Shown piece by piece: positions 9,141 to 17,282 of a DNA stretch of 64,000 bases. The DNA is taken from NCBI RefSeq assembly GCF_003945385.1, contig NZ_AP018920.1:4712001-4776000 (forward strand), in the 5' to 3' direction. The notes under the pieces were generated by a model. That model was given only the letters and a program-made list of their open reading frames with translations, ran no database searches and was not told the DNA's origin. Every line of letters begins with the position of its first letter. Position 1 is the first letter of the stretch. The position numbers and the translations under genes are program-made. The DNA comes from Pseudonocardia autotrophica (GTDB lineage: Bacteria; Actinomycetota; Actinomycetes; Mycobacteriales; Pseudonocardiaceae).

Positions 9141-9746
9141 TCACTCGCGGAGCGCGGCGACCTTCTCGCGGGCCTCCCGCTTGCGCGCCTCCGCCCGGCG
9201 GCGGCGCACCTTCCAGGCGATCGCGCCGACCACGAGAGCGATGCCGAGCAACACCCAGCCCAGCAGCCCGAAGGCGTGCTCGAACTTCTCCGCGGCCTCC
9301 CGCAGCAGGTAGCCGGCCGCCACGTGCAGCGACGCCCAGGCGATGGCCCCGACCACGACGGCGGGCAGGAAACGGCGCAGCGGCAGCCCGGAGGCGCCGG
9401 CCGCCGCCGGCGTCATCGTCCGCACCACCGGGAGGAACCGGGCGCACAGCACCGCCCAGGATCCGTGCCTGCGCAGCGTGCGCGCCGCGTCGTCCCACTT
9501 GTCCTGCCCCATCCGCCGGATCAGCCTGGAATCCCGCAGCCGGGGGCCGAGCCTGCGCCCGATCGTGTAGCCGATCGAGTCCCCGCCCATCGCCGCGACC
9601 GCGACGACACCGGTCACCAGCACCGCCGACGGCACGTCGGGCACGGCCATCGCCGCCGCGATCAGCACGGTCTCGCCGGGCAGGACGAGTCCGATCCCGA
9701 GCGTGGTCTCGCCGAGGGTGATCAGACCCGCGACGAGCACCACCAC
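9141..9746 (-). CDS. DedA-family membrane protein
   Basis: About 201 residues from the GTG at 9746. It has the DedA/SNARE-associated domain: an early helix ending LPGETVLIAA, the GGDSIGYTIGRRLG segment, ARFLPVVRTMTPAAAGASG (conserved ARFxPxxRTxxxxxxG motif), and C-terminal helices with a basic tail. DedA proteins are polytopic and act in polyprenyl-phosphate or lipid flipping and envelope homeostasis. The natural family N-terminus appears to continue upstream in frame (ISEIIEFLNSVPLW), which would start at an ATC codon at 9788 with GAGGAG five bases before it. The start is therefore uncertain (see findings). Confidence 0.83.
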   Translation of the reverse strand: MVVLVAGLITLGETTLGIGLVLPGETVLIAAAMAVPDVPSAVLVTGVVAVAAMGGDSIGYTIGRRLGPRLRDSRLIRRMGQDKWDDAARTLRRHGSWAVLCARFLPVVRTMTPAAAGASGLPLRRFLPAVVVGAIAWASLHVAAGYLLREAAEKFEHAFGLLGWVLLGIALVVGAIAWKVRRRRAEARKREAREKVAALRE

Positions 9747-9824
9747 CCACAGCGGGACGGAGTTGAGAAACTCGATGATCTCGGAGATGGGAGCTCCTCG
9801 GCTCAGGGATCGTGCCGGTGGGGA

Positions 9825-11474
9825 TCAGTCCACGCAGGGCACGCCGTCGGCGGTCAGGTCGGGCGGGGGGACGCTCGCGGGTTCCGACACCGGAACCGGA
9901 TCCCCCCGTGGGGCTGCGCTGCCCCCGCCCGCGCCGGTGGTGGGCGCAGTGTCGGCCTCCACAGTGCCCGTACCCGCACCCTCGGCGCCGTGATCATCGG
10001 TGGGCGGCCGTTTCGGGGCGGTGAGCTCCGCGAAGAACGCGCTGACCTCCGCCGGATCCACCTCGACGGCGACGCCCTCGGAGCCGGTCCGGTAGTCCGC
10101 GCGACCGGTCGGGATCGTCCGGAACTCCACCCGGTCGCCGCGCAGCTCCGCGGCGTGCGCGATCAGCGAGGTGAGGTCCCAGCCCTGATCGAGCACGACG
10201 GCACCGTTGACAGCACGCAACAGCCCGGCCACCGCGACCGGATCGGCCAGCGTGCCCGCCGACAGCAGCCGGTGGGTCAATCCGGCCAGGAACGCCTGCT
10301 GGCGGCGGACCCGGTCCAGGTCCCCGCCCGGCAGGCCGTGCCGCTGCCGGACAAACGACAGCGCCTCGGCCCCCTGCACGGTCTGCGGGCCGGCCGCGAA
10401 GCGCGCGCCGGAGTAGTGGTCGTCGACCGGGCCCTTCAGGCAGACCGGGACCCCGCCGAGCGCGCGGGTGATCTCGGCGAACCCGGCGAGGTTGACCTGG
10501 GCGTAGTGGTCGACCGAGACGCCGGTGAGCGCCTCGACGGTCTGCACCAGCGTCCGGCTGCCCGCCGCGTTCGCCTGCCGCTCCAGCTCGGGACCGCTCA
10601 GTCCCTGCTCCTGCAGGCCGGGCCGGGCGACGGCGGCGCCCCGCGCCAGCGCTGAGTTGATCTTGTGGGTGCCCAGGCCGGGCACCGCCACCCAGGCGTC
10701 GCGCGGGATCGACACCGCGGACGCCCCGAGCGACGGATCGTCCGGGATCCGGACCAGCATCAGGGTGTCGGTGTTCTGCTGGCCGTCGGCGTCTCCCGCG
10801 TCGAGCGCGTCGAGGACCTCGCGGGGCAGCGGGTTCCCGCGGGCGTCCACCCGGGAGTCGCTGCCGACCAGCAGGATGTCGGTGGCGCCGTCGGCCACGC
10901 TCTCCCCGGTCACGTCCGCGGTGACCAGGCCGCCGTCGCCGCCGAGCACCGCCCAGCCGGCACCGGTGGCGAGGAAGACGGCCGCCGAGAGCGTGGCCGC
11001 CCAGCGCCGCACCCGCCGGGGACGGCGCGGGGCCGCCCGTTCGGCGCGCGGCCAGGGCTGGAGCCGGTCGGTCGGTGACGACGAGCCGCCGGGCGCGGGG
11101 CCCGGCGCCCGGCCGGCAGGCACCGCGCCGGCGGACCGCTGCCGGCCGGCACCGCCGGGGGCCGGTCGGGCACCACCGGGAGCGGGTCGGGCGCCACCGG
11201 GAGCGGGGCGGCCGGTGACCGGGGCCGCGGGGACGCCGGCGCGGGCAGGCCGCCGGGCCGCACCGCCGGGAGCCGCTCCCGGCCGACCGGCGGCCGGAGG
11301 CACGGCTCGCCCGGGCGGCGGCGGTGGCGTCCCGGTGCCGCGGGACCCCGCAGCACCGGGCGGCGGCGCTGCACCCGGCGCCGGCCGGCCGGGACCGCCC
11401 CGGGCGTCCGGTGTGCGCGGCTGCAGCGGTGTGGTCGGCGAGTCGGGTCGCCGCCCCGGCCGCGGCGGCGTCAC
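9825..11474 (-). CDS. LytR-CpsA-Psr (LCP) family protein
   Basis: A 549-residue protein. It has a ~155-residue Pro/Gly/Ala-rich cytosolic N-terminus with PAPGGAR repeats, one membrane helix (WAATLSAAVFLATGAGW), then an extracellular LCP domain. LCP hallmarks are DILLVGSDSR, NTDTLMLVRI, SIPRDAWV, HKINSALARG, and the Arg-rich FVRQRH...DRVRRQQ segment that binds polyprenyl pyrophosphate. LCP enzymes attach secondary wall polymers (arabinogalactan in mycolata relatives) to peptidoglycan. A C-terminal acidic/Pro tail ends in a lone Cys. The GTG at 11474 overlaps the stop of the ArsR gene (GTGA), which fixes the start. Confidence 0.88.
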   Translation of the reverse strand: MTPPRPGRRPDSPTTPLQPRTPDARGGPGRPAPGAAPPPGAAGSRGTGTPPPPPGRAVPPAAGRPGAAPGGAARRPARAGVPAAPVTGRPAPGGARPAPGGARPAPGGAGRQRSAGAVPAGRAPGPAPGGSSSPTDRLQPWPRAERAAPRRPRRVRRWAATLSAAVFLATGAGWAVLGGDGGLVTADVTGESVADGATDILLVGSDSRVDARGNPLPREVLDALDAGDADGQQNTDTLMLVRIPDDPSLGASAVSIPRDAWVAVPGLGTHKINSALARGAAVARPGLQEQGLSGPELERQANAAGSRTLVQTVEALTGVSVDHYAQVNLAGFAEITRALGGVPVCLKGPVDDHYSGARFAAGPQTVQGAEALSFVRQRHGLPGGDLDRVRRQQAFLAGLTHRLLSAGTLADPVAVAGLLRAVNGAVVLDQGWDLTSLIAHAAELRGDRVEFRTIPTGRADYRTGSEGVAVEVDPAEVSAFFAELTAPKRPPTDDHGAEGAGTGTVEADTAPTTGAGGGSAAPRGDPVPVSEPASVPPPDLTADGVPCVD

Positions 11475-11839
11475 GCGGTCCCCCGCTCGCCCGGCGCCTC
11501 GGGACGGCGTGCCGTCCGGGAGGCGACGACCGCGCGGACCACCTCGACGACGCCCGGATCGTCGATCACGTAGATCTGGTGGCGCCCGTCGCGCCGCGCC
11601 CGGACGAGCCCGGCCAGCTTGAGCTTGGCCAGGTGCTGGCTGACCGCGGCGACCGGCTGGCCGAGCGCGGTGGCGAGGGTGCCGACGTCGCGCGGCCCGG
11701 CGGCGAGCAGCCAGACGATCTGCAGCCGGGAGGTCGCGCTCAGGATCCCGAACGCCGCGGCCGCATCGGCCAGCAGCTCGGGATCGAGCAGCTCCGGCTC
11801 GTCCACCACGCCCCAAGACAGTTGCAACAGTTGCGCCAC
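11471..11839 (-). CDS. ArsR/SmtB-family regulator
   Basis: A 122-residue winged-helix protein. The HTH is VGTLATALGQPVAAVSQHLAKLKLAGLVRARRDGRHQIYVI. The CxC metal motif of alpha-3 is missing (GPRDVGTL instead of ELCVCDL) and there is no DxH...H pair in the last helix. It may therefore sense a metal at another site or a non-metal signal. The GTG start at 11839 lies inside a 27-bp inverted repeat and has no ribosome site, so the transcript is probably leaderless; GTG 11809/11806 are alternatives. It is divergent from a P-type ATPase and overlaps the LCP gene by 4 bp. Confidence 0.85.
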   Translation of the reverse strand: MAQLLQLSWGVVDEPELLDPELLADAAAAFGILSATSRLQIVWLLAAGPRDVGTLATALGQPVAAVSQHLAKLKLAGLVRARRDGRHQIYVIDDPGVVEVVRAVVASRTARRPEAPGERGTA

Positions 11840-11852
11840 TTACGCAACTGTT
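11826..11852. promoter_or_regulatory. ArsR operator candidate over the divergent promoters
   Basis: AACAGTTGCG-N7-CGCAACTGTT is a perfect 10-bp inverted repeat, with a further partial copy of GCAACTGT beside it. It covers the ArsR start codon and sits next to -10-like sequences on both strands (TACCCT at 11852 on plus, TAGGGT on minus). Binding would repress both arsR and the P-ATPase gene. Confidence 0.65.
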
Positions 11853-11900
11853 ACCCTACCTACACGGTTCCCGGCGTGGAGCCGGGACCCGAGGAGTGTG

Positions 11901-14594
11901 ATGGACCGGACCGGCCGCCGGATCCCCGGCGGGTCGCCGACCACCCGTCCCGCACCGCCCGGGCCGCCCGTCGCCCGCGGCGAGACCGCGCTGCGCGACG
12001 CGGCGACGGCCGACGCGTTCGCCCTGCTCCGCGGCCTCGACACGTCCCGCCGCGGACTCACCGAGGAGACCGCGGCGGTGCGGTCCGCCGAGTACGGCGA
12101 GAACGTCCCGGCGGCCGAGCGCGGCCGGTCGGCGGCCGGCTGGGTCCGCCGGGCCGTCGCCAGCCCGTTCGCCGGTCTGATGGTGGTGCTCGGTGCGCTG
12201 CTCGCCGTCGCCGACGGCCCGGCGAGCGCCGCACTGGTGTTGTTGCTCGCCGCGCTGGGCATCGGGCTGCGGATGTGGAACGAGATCCGCACCGGGCGCG
12301 CCGCCCGGGTGCTGCGCGCCCGGGTCGGCACCACCGTGACGGTGCGCCGGCGGCCCGCGCCGGGTTCGGCACCCCGGGAGAGCGAGATCCCGCCCGAGGA
12401 TCTGGTGCCCGGCGACGTGGTGCTGCTGCACGCGGGCGACCCGGTCCCCGCGGACCTGCGATTGCTGCGCGCCGACGACCTGCTCGTCGACCAGTCGTCG
12501 CTCTCCGGGGAACTGCTGCCGGTGCCGAAGGCGCCGCCGTCGGACCGCACCGGACCGGGCCCCCGCCGTGCCCGGCACCGGCGCGGGGAGGACCGGCGCC
12601 CGGTCACCGGGCTGGGCTCGCTGCTGCTCGCCGGGAGCACCGTCACCCGCGGCGGGGCCACCGCCGTCGTGCTGGCCACCGGGGCCACGACACACGCCGA
12701 GCAGCTCGCCGGGCGGGCGCGCCGGCCCCGCCCGGAGTCGGCCGTGGACCGCGGCGTGCGGTCGGTGAGCTGGACTCTCGTGCGGTGCATGCTGGTCGCC
12801 GCCCCGCTGGTGCTGATGATCAACGGAACGGTCTCCGGGGACTCCCGGCAGGCGCTGCTGTTCGCGGTCGCGGTGACCGTCGGGCTGGCACCGGAACTGC
12901 TCTCGGTGATCGTCGGGACGACCCTGCTGCGCGGCACCGCCCGGCTGCGCGACGCGGGAGTGCTGGTCACCCGGCCGGACGGCATCCACGATCTCGGCGC
13001 GATCGACGTCGCCTGCCTCGACAAGACCGGGACGCTGACCGAGGACCGGGTCGTCTTCACGCACTCGGTCGATCTGGACGGCCGCCCCGATCCGGCTCCC
13101 GGCGACGCCGCCGCGGTCGCCGTCCGGTTCCAGGGCGTCCCCCGGGACGGCACCGACGAGGCGCTCGCCGGCGCCGGCCGCGACGACTCGACGCTGCTGG
13201 CCGGGGGCCTGCTCACCCGGGTCGGCGAGCTGCCCTTCGACCACGCCCGCCGGCGCGCCACCGTGGTGCTGCGCGACGCGCACGCCGCCGGTGAGCTGGT
13301 GCTGGTGCGCGGTGACCCGGACACCGTGCTCCCGCGCTGCACGCACACGGTGCGCGACGGCGCACGGGTCGAGCTGACCCGTTCGCTGCGCGCCGCGGCC
13401 GCCGACGCCGCCGACGGCCACCGCGCCCGCGGGATGCGGGTGGTGGCGGTCGCGACCCGGCGGGCCCCCGCACACGACCCGGAGCCCGAGCGGGACCTGC
13501 TGCTGCTCGGCTTCGTCGGGATGGTCGATCCGGTGCGGGCGTCGGCGGCGACCGCGGTCGCCCGGTTCCGCGCCCAGGGTGTCGCGGTGAAGGTGCTGAC
13601 CGGCGACGACACGACGGTCGCCGAGCAGGTCTGCGAGCGGGCGGGCATCGACGTCGACGGCGTGCTGGACGGCCCCGCCCTGGACGCGATGAACGACGTC
13701 GCGCTGGCCCGCGCCGTCGACCGGACCACGGTGTTCGCCCGGCTCGGCCCGTTGCAGAAGGAACGTGTGGTCACCGCCCTGCAGGCGGGCGGGCACACGG
13801 TGGGTTTCCTCGGCGACGGCGTCAACGACGTCGCCGCGTTGCGCGCCGCCGACGTGGGGATCGGGGTCGACGGCGCGGTCCCGGCGGCGCGGGCGGCCGC
13901 GGACATCGTGCTCACCGACCGCGGCCCGGACGTCGTGGTCACCGCCGTCGAGGAGGGCAGGCGCACCCTCGGGCGCGCCACCCGCTACCTGACGGTGACC
14001 GCCGCGCTGAACGTCGGCAACGCGCTGTCGGTGGTGGCCGCCTCGGCGGTGCTGCCGTTCCTGCCCCTGCTGCCCTCCCAGCTGGTGCTGCAGAGCGTGC
14101 TGTTCAGCGTGGCCGCGCTGGCGCTGCCGTTCGACCGGGTCGAACCGGGCTGGACGGCCCGGCCGCGCAGCTGGGACACCCGGGGGATGCTGCGGTTCAT
14201 GGCCGTCTTCGGGCCGCTGTGCTCGGCGTTCGACCTGCTCACGTTCTGGGCGGTCTGGCGCTACCTCGGCCTGGACACCCCGGAGGAGCAGGCGGTGTTC
14301 CAGGCCGTCTGGTTCGTCGAGGGCGTTCTCTCGCAGGTACTGGTGCTGCTCCTGCTGCGCACCCGGGCCGGCCGGCCCGCCCGGGCGGTGGTGGTGACGG
14401 TGGCCGCGGTGGTGGTGACGGGCGTCGCGTTACCCTTCACACCGGTCGCCCCGTTGTTCGGGATGGCTGCGCCGCCCGCCGCGGTGTGGCCGCTGCTGCT
14501 CGCAGTGGTCCCGCCGTTCCTGTTGTGTGCGGCCGCGACGCGGTCGCTGTACCTGCGTCACGTGCTGGGCATCCGCCCGGCGGACAAGGAGTGA
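11901..14594 (+). CDS. P-type ATPase, MgtA-like (P3B Mg2+ transporter group)
   Basis: An 897-residue ion pump. Features in order: N-terminal cation_ATPase_N-like domain (~30-80), actuator loop with LSGE in place of TGES (~205), a membrane segment with the family block VTVGLAPELLSVIVGTTLLRG, phosphorylation motif DKTGTLTE at ~D374, KVLTGDDT, and the hinge GDGVNDVAALRAADVGIGV. C-terminal membrane helices complete the fold. The block before DKTG matches MgtA/MgtB (GLTPEMLPMIV) rather than heavy-metal CPx pumps, which suggests Mg2+ uptake. ATG 11901 follows GAGGAG. Control by an ArsR protein is unusual for a Mg2+ pump, so another metal is possible. Confidence 0.85.
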   Translation: MDRTGRRIPGGSPTTRPAPPGPPVARGETALRDAATADAFALLRGLDTSRRGLTEETAAVRSAEYGENVPAAERGRSAAGWVRRAVASPFAGLMVVLGALLAVADGPASAALVLLLAALGIGLRMWNEIRTGRAARVLRARVGTTVTVRRRPAPGSAPRESEIPPEDLVPGDVVLLHAGDPVPADLRLLRADDLLVDQSSLSGELLPVPKAPPSDRTGPGPRRARHRRGEDRRPVTGLGSLLLAGSTVTRGGATAVVLATGATTHAEQLAGRARRPRPESAVDRGVRSVSWTLVRCMLVAAPLVLMINGTVSGDSRQALLFAVAVTVGLAPELLSVIVGTTLLRGTARLRDAGVLVTRPDGIHDLGAIDVACLDKTGTLTEDRVVFTHSVDLDGRPDPAPGDAAAVAVRFQGVPRDGTDEALAGAGRDDSTLLAGGLLTRVGELPFDHARRRATVVLRDAHAAGELVLVRGDPDTVLPRCTHTVRDGARVELTRSLRAAAADAADGHRARGMRVVAVATRRAPAHDPEPERDLLLLGFVGMVDPVRASAATAVARFRAQGVAVKVLTGDDTTVAEQVCERAGIDVDGVLDGPALDAMNDVALARAVDRTTVFARLGPLQKERVVTALQAGGHTVGFLGDGVNDVAALRAADVGIGVDGAVPAARAAADIVLTDRGPDVVVTAVEEGRRTLGRATRYLTVTAALNVGNALSVVAASAVLPFLPLLPSQLVLQSVLFSVAALALPFDRVEPGWTARPRSWDTRGMLRFMAVFGPLCSAFDLLTFWAVWRYLGLDTPEEQAVFQAVWFVEGVLSQVLVLLLLRTRAGRPARAVVVTVAAVVVTGVALPFTPVAPLFGMAAPPAAVWPLLLAVVPPFLLCAAATRSLYLRHVLGIRPADKE

Positions 14595-14597
14595 GAG

Positions 14598-14840
14598 ATG
14601 ACCCCTCCCGGACCGACCCAGCTGCTGATCATCCTGCTCGTGATCGTGCTCCTGTTCGGCGCGAAGAAGCTGCCCGACCTGGCCCGCTCGGTGGGGCGTT
14701 CCAGCCGGATCCTCAAGACCGAGCTGAACACCAAGGACGAGCCGGCCGACGGCGACGGCACCCCGCCCCGGGAGCTCCCCGAAGCAGGCGCGGGCCGCGA
14801 GACCCCGCGCACCGAGTCCCGCACCGACACCGAGCGCTGA
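14598..14840 (+). CDS. tatA: Sec-independent translocase subunit, TatA/E type
   Basis: An 80-residue protein: a short N-terminal membrane helix ([13 protein letters not shown]), the [14 protein letters not shown] hinge and amphipathic helix diagnostic of TatA, then a polar tail. It would form the pore component for folded, twin-arginine proteins. It starts three bases after the P-ATPase stop with AAGGAG upstream, so it is read from the same mRNA. No TatB or TatC gene is nearby; this may be an accessory TatA copy. Confidence 0.85.
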   Translation: MTPPGPTQLLIILLVIVLLFGAKKLPDLARSVGRSSRILKTELNTKDEPADGDGTPPRELPEAGAGRETPRTESRTDTER

Positions 14841-14851
14841 GCAGGGCCGGT

Positions 14852-14885
14852 CCGGTGCGGGAGACCGTGTGGTCCCCCGCACCGG
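14852..14885. terminator. Bidirectional hairpin between convergent tatA and VKOR genes
   Basis: A 10-bp plus 4-bp stem (CCGGTGCGGG and GACC, with one A/C mismatch) and a GTGT loop sits between the two converging stop codons, so it can serve both strands. There is no U-tract, as is common in actinobacteria. Confidence 0.6.
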
Positions 14886-14889
14886 CGGC

Positions 14890-15528
14890 TCAGAGCAGGC
14901 TCGACCAGTAGTCCCAGAACCGGTGCAGGGCCAGCCCGATGACCACGACGAACCAGAGCACCACCGGTACCGCGTGGTACTGGCGCAGTCCGGCGTAGAG
15001 CCCCCGGGCACCGCCGCTGCGGTCCAGCGTCGCGAGCGCCGAGTACCAGAAGATCGGGATCGTGACCACCCAGACCACCATGCAGTACGGGCAGAGCGCG
15101 CCGATCCGGTAGAGGCTCTGGAAGATCAGGTAGTGCACGAACACGACCCCGGCCGCCGAGCCGGCGGTCAGGCCGGCCCAGTACCAGAGCGGGAAGCGGG
15201 CACCGGCCAGCAGCGCCACCCCGGTCGTGACCACGACGGCGAACGCGCCGATCCCGAGCAGCGGGTTCGGGAACCCGAAGAACGCGGCCTGCTCGGTGGT
15301 CATCACCGACCCGCAGGACAGCACCGGGTTGATGCTGCACGAAGGCTGGTAGTTCGGGTCCTGCAGCAGCGCGATCCGCTCGACGGTCAGCGCGAAGGCG
15401 GCCAGCAGGCCCAGCGCACCGCCCACGATCAGCAGCCAGGGCAACAGCCGTGGCACCGGTCCGGGGACCGCGGGTGCGGGTTCGACGGGCACGCGGGCGA
15501 ACTCCTCGGTCGGGGCGGCTGCGGTCAC
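14890..15528 (-). CDS. VKOR-family membrane oxidoreductase
   Basis: A 212-residue polytopic protein of the vitamin K epoxide reductase family. It has the quinone-side redox pair CPYC (~C146/C149) and the loop pair CSINPVLSC (~C64/C72), the four cysteines needed to pass electrons from a DsbA partner to menaquinone. Membrane helices lie near 31-50, 88-106, 113-135 and 150-165. It restores the disulfide-forming enzyme in the envelope. The GTG start overlaps the DsbA-like stop (GTGA), so the pair is translationally coupled. Confidence 0.92.
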   Translation of the reverse strand: MTAAAPTEEFARVPVEPAPAVPGPVPRLLPWLLIVGGALGLLAAFALTVERIALLQDPNYQPSCSINPVLSCGSVMTTEQAAFFGFPNPLLGIGAFAVVVTTGVALLAGARFPLWYWAGLTAGSAAGVVFVHYLIFQSLYRIGALCPYCMVVWVVTIPIFWYSALATLDRSGGARGLYAGLRQYHAVPVVLWFVVVIGLALHRFWDYWSSLL

Positions 15529-16175
15529 GGGGCCACCGCCGCGTCCAGGGCGTCGGTGATGTCCTGCACCGACTCCGGGTTCAGCTTCTCACCGTTGACG
15601 AAGAACGTCGGGGTGCTCTGCACGCCCGCGGCGAGGCCGGCCTCCTCGGACTCCTGCACCGCCGCCCGGGTGGCCGGGTCCGCCACCGCCGCGTCGTAGG
15701 CGGCCATGTCCAGCCCCAGCTCCTCGGCGTAGCCGCGGAAGATGCCCGCGGCGTCCTCCGCCCCGGCCCACTCGGCCTGGGTCTGGAACACCCGCTCGTA
15801 CATCGGGATGAAGCGGTCCTGCCGGTGCGCGGCCTCGGCCGCGACGGCGGCAGGCACGGCGTTGCTGTGGTTGGGCAGCGGGAAGTAGCGGACGACGAAC
15901 TCGACGCGATCGCCGTACTGCTGGACGAGCTGGCTCATCACCGGCTGGATCTGGGCGCAGGACGGGCACTCGAAGTCGAGGAACTCGACCATCGTGACCG
16001 GCGCGCCCGGGTTGTCGTTGAGGCGGGGCGCCTCGGCCGGGACGAGGGTGTCGGCGGCGACGGCGCCACCCGGGGCGGTATCCGGCGCGTCCGGGCGGTT
16101 GGCGAACAGCAGCGCCGCCAGGATCAGCGCGAACGCGCCGACGACGGCGAGGGAGATCTTGACGTTGCGGGTCAT
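15525..16175 (-). CDS. DsbA-like thioredoxin-fold disulfide oxidoreductase
   Basis: A 216-residue membrane-anchored extracytoplasmic thioredoxin-fold protein. One N-terminal helix (ISLAVVGAFALILAALLF) is followed by a DsbA/DSBA-like domain with active site CPSC (~C70/C73) after VEFLDFE and the cis-Pro loop VQSTPTFFVNG. It would oxidise secreted proteins and be re-oxidised by the coupled VKOR protein. This pairing is the standard actinobacterial oxidative-folding system. Confidence 0.92.
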   Translation of the reverse strand: MTRNVKISLAVVGAFALILAALLFANRPDAPDTAPGGAVAADTLVPAEAPRLNDNPGAPVTMVEFLDFECPSCAQIQPVMSQLVQQYGDRVEFVVRYFPLPNHSNAVPAAVAAEAAHRQDRFIPMYERVFQTQAEWAGAEDAAGIFRGYAEELGLDMAAYDAAVADPATRAAVQESEEAGLAAGVQSTPTFFVNGEKLNPESVQDITDALDAAVAP

Positions 16176-16253
16176 CGGGAGGGTTCCTCCACGGGGGGCC
16201 GGCGGGGATGCCGGATCACGGGATCGGGACAGGACGGACCGGGCTCCCGCTGG

Positions 16254-16589
16254 TCAGTTCCGATCGACGCAGAGTTGCTCGACCGGTGAGGGCGTGCGCA
16301 GCGTCCGTTCCGGTGGCGACGGCGCGACGGTGTCCGGCGGTGCGACGGGGGCGAGCGCGACCGGGACGGTCGCCGGTGCGACGTCCGGTACCGGCGGCCC
16401 GTCGTCCCCGCGCCGCGGCACCTGGTCCGAGTCACCCGCGTGCAGCGTCGACGGCGGGTGGTACGGACACTCCGCGGCGCCGACGGCCGCGGTGTGCCCG
16501 GGCGGTGGCCCGGCCGCGGCCGGACCGGCGCAGATCAGCAGCGCCAGTGCCAGCAGCAACAGGGAGGCGAGGGCGCGCAACGACCTCAC
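16254..16589 (-). CDS. Small exported protein of unknown function, two mature Cys
   Basis: A 111-residue product. A signal peptide or N-terminal anchor (RALASLLLLALALLICAGPAAAG) is followed by a Pro/Val-rich, low-complexity mature part with two cysteines (AAECPYH and the C-terminal QLCVDRN). GTG 16589 has GGAGGA upstream. It lies 78 bp before, and on the same strand as, the DsbA-like/VKOR pair, so one or both cysteines could be its substrates. I do not recognise the family. Confidence 0.6.
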   Translation of the reverse strand: MRSLRALASLLLLALALLICAGPAAAGPPPGHTAAVGAAECPYHPPSTLHAGDSDQVPRRGDDGPPVPDVAPATVPVALAPVAPPDTVAPSPPERTLRTPSPVEQLCVDRN

Positions 16590-16758
16590 CTCGCTCCTCC
16601 ACGGGGACCGCGACGGATCCGCTCCGCCGGTGCCGCCGACGATACCGACGGCCGGCATCGCGTTCGCCGCTCCCCCGGTGTTCGGCCGCGGGGTCGATCC
16701 GGATCGACCGGCCGTCGCCACAGGACGCCCGGTCACCCGACGACTACCGTCGGTGGGC

Positions 16759-17244
16759 GTGAGCTTCCCCGAACCGTCGGCGGTGTGGCGCCCCGCTGCG
16801 ACCACCGAGCAGGCCGTCACCTCGCGGACCGGGTCGTGGACCCGGTTCGCCGCACCCGGCGACGCCGTCGGCGGCGGCTTCGGGCTGTTCGAGTCGTGGA
16901 TCCCGCCGGACTCGCCGGGGGCGATGCCGCACTACCACTCCGGATTCACCGAGAGCTTCTACGTGCTCGAGGGCCGGCTGCGGATCATGACCGGGGCGGA
17001 CCGGACCGAGGCGGGCCCCGGCGACCTCGTGCACGTCCCGCCGGGCGGGGTGCACGCGTTCCGCACCGGGCCGGACTCGGCGGCCCGGTTCCTGATCCTG
17101 TTCGTCCCCGGCGCCCCGCGCGAGCGCTATTTCCGCGGGCTGGCCGAGTTCGCCGCCCGGGCCGAGCCGCCCACCCCCGAGGAGATCGACGCGTTCGCGC
17201 TGACCTGCGACCAGGTGAACCTGCGCGACCATCCCGGTCTCTGA
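16759..17244 (+). CDS. Cupin-domain protein
   Basis: About 161 residues with one cupin barrel. Motif 1 is PHYHSGFTESFYVLEGRL and motif 2 is PGDLVHVPPGGVHAFRTG. The His and Glu residues can bind a metal. The C-terminus (RGLAEFAARAEPPTPEEIDAFA) is helical, as in other quercetinase-like cupins. The substrate is unknown. There is no Shine-Dalgarno before GTG 16759, but a -10-like TACCGT ends nine bases before it, so it may be leaderless. GTG 16753 is an in-frame alternative. Confidence 0.75.
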   Translation: MSFPEPSAVWRPAATTEQAVTSRTGSWTRFAAPGDAVGGGFGLFESWIPPDSPGAMPHYHSGFTESFYVLEGRLRIMTGADRTEAGPGDLVHVPPGGVHAFRTGPDSAARFLILFVPGAPRERYFRGLAEFAARAEPPTPEEIDAFALTCDQVNLRDHPGL

Positions 17245-17282
17245 TCCCGGCGCGGGCCGGTGTGACCGGGGACACTTCCCGG

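Noticed and set aside
11324..13294. Frames covering the LCP/ArsR/P-ATPase region on the wrong strands
   Set aside because: No motifs, no start signals; the P-ATPase, ArsR and LCP frames explain the region.
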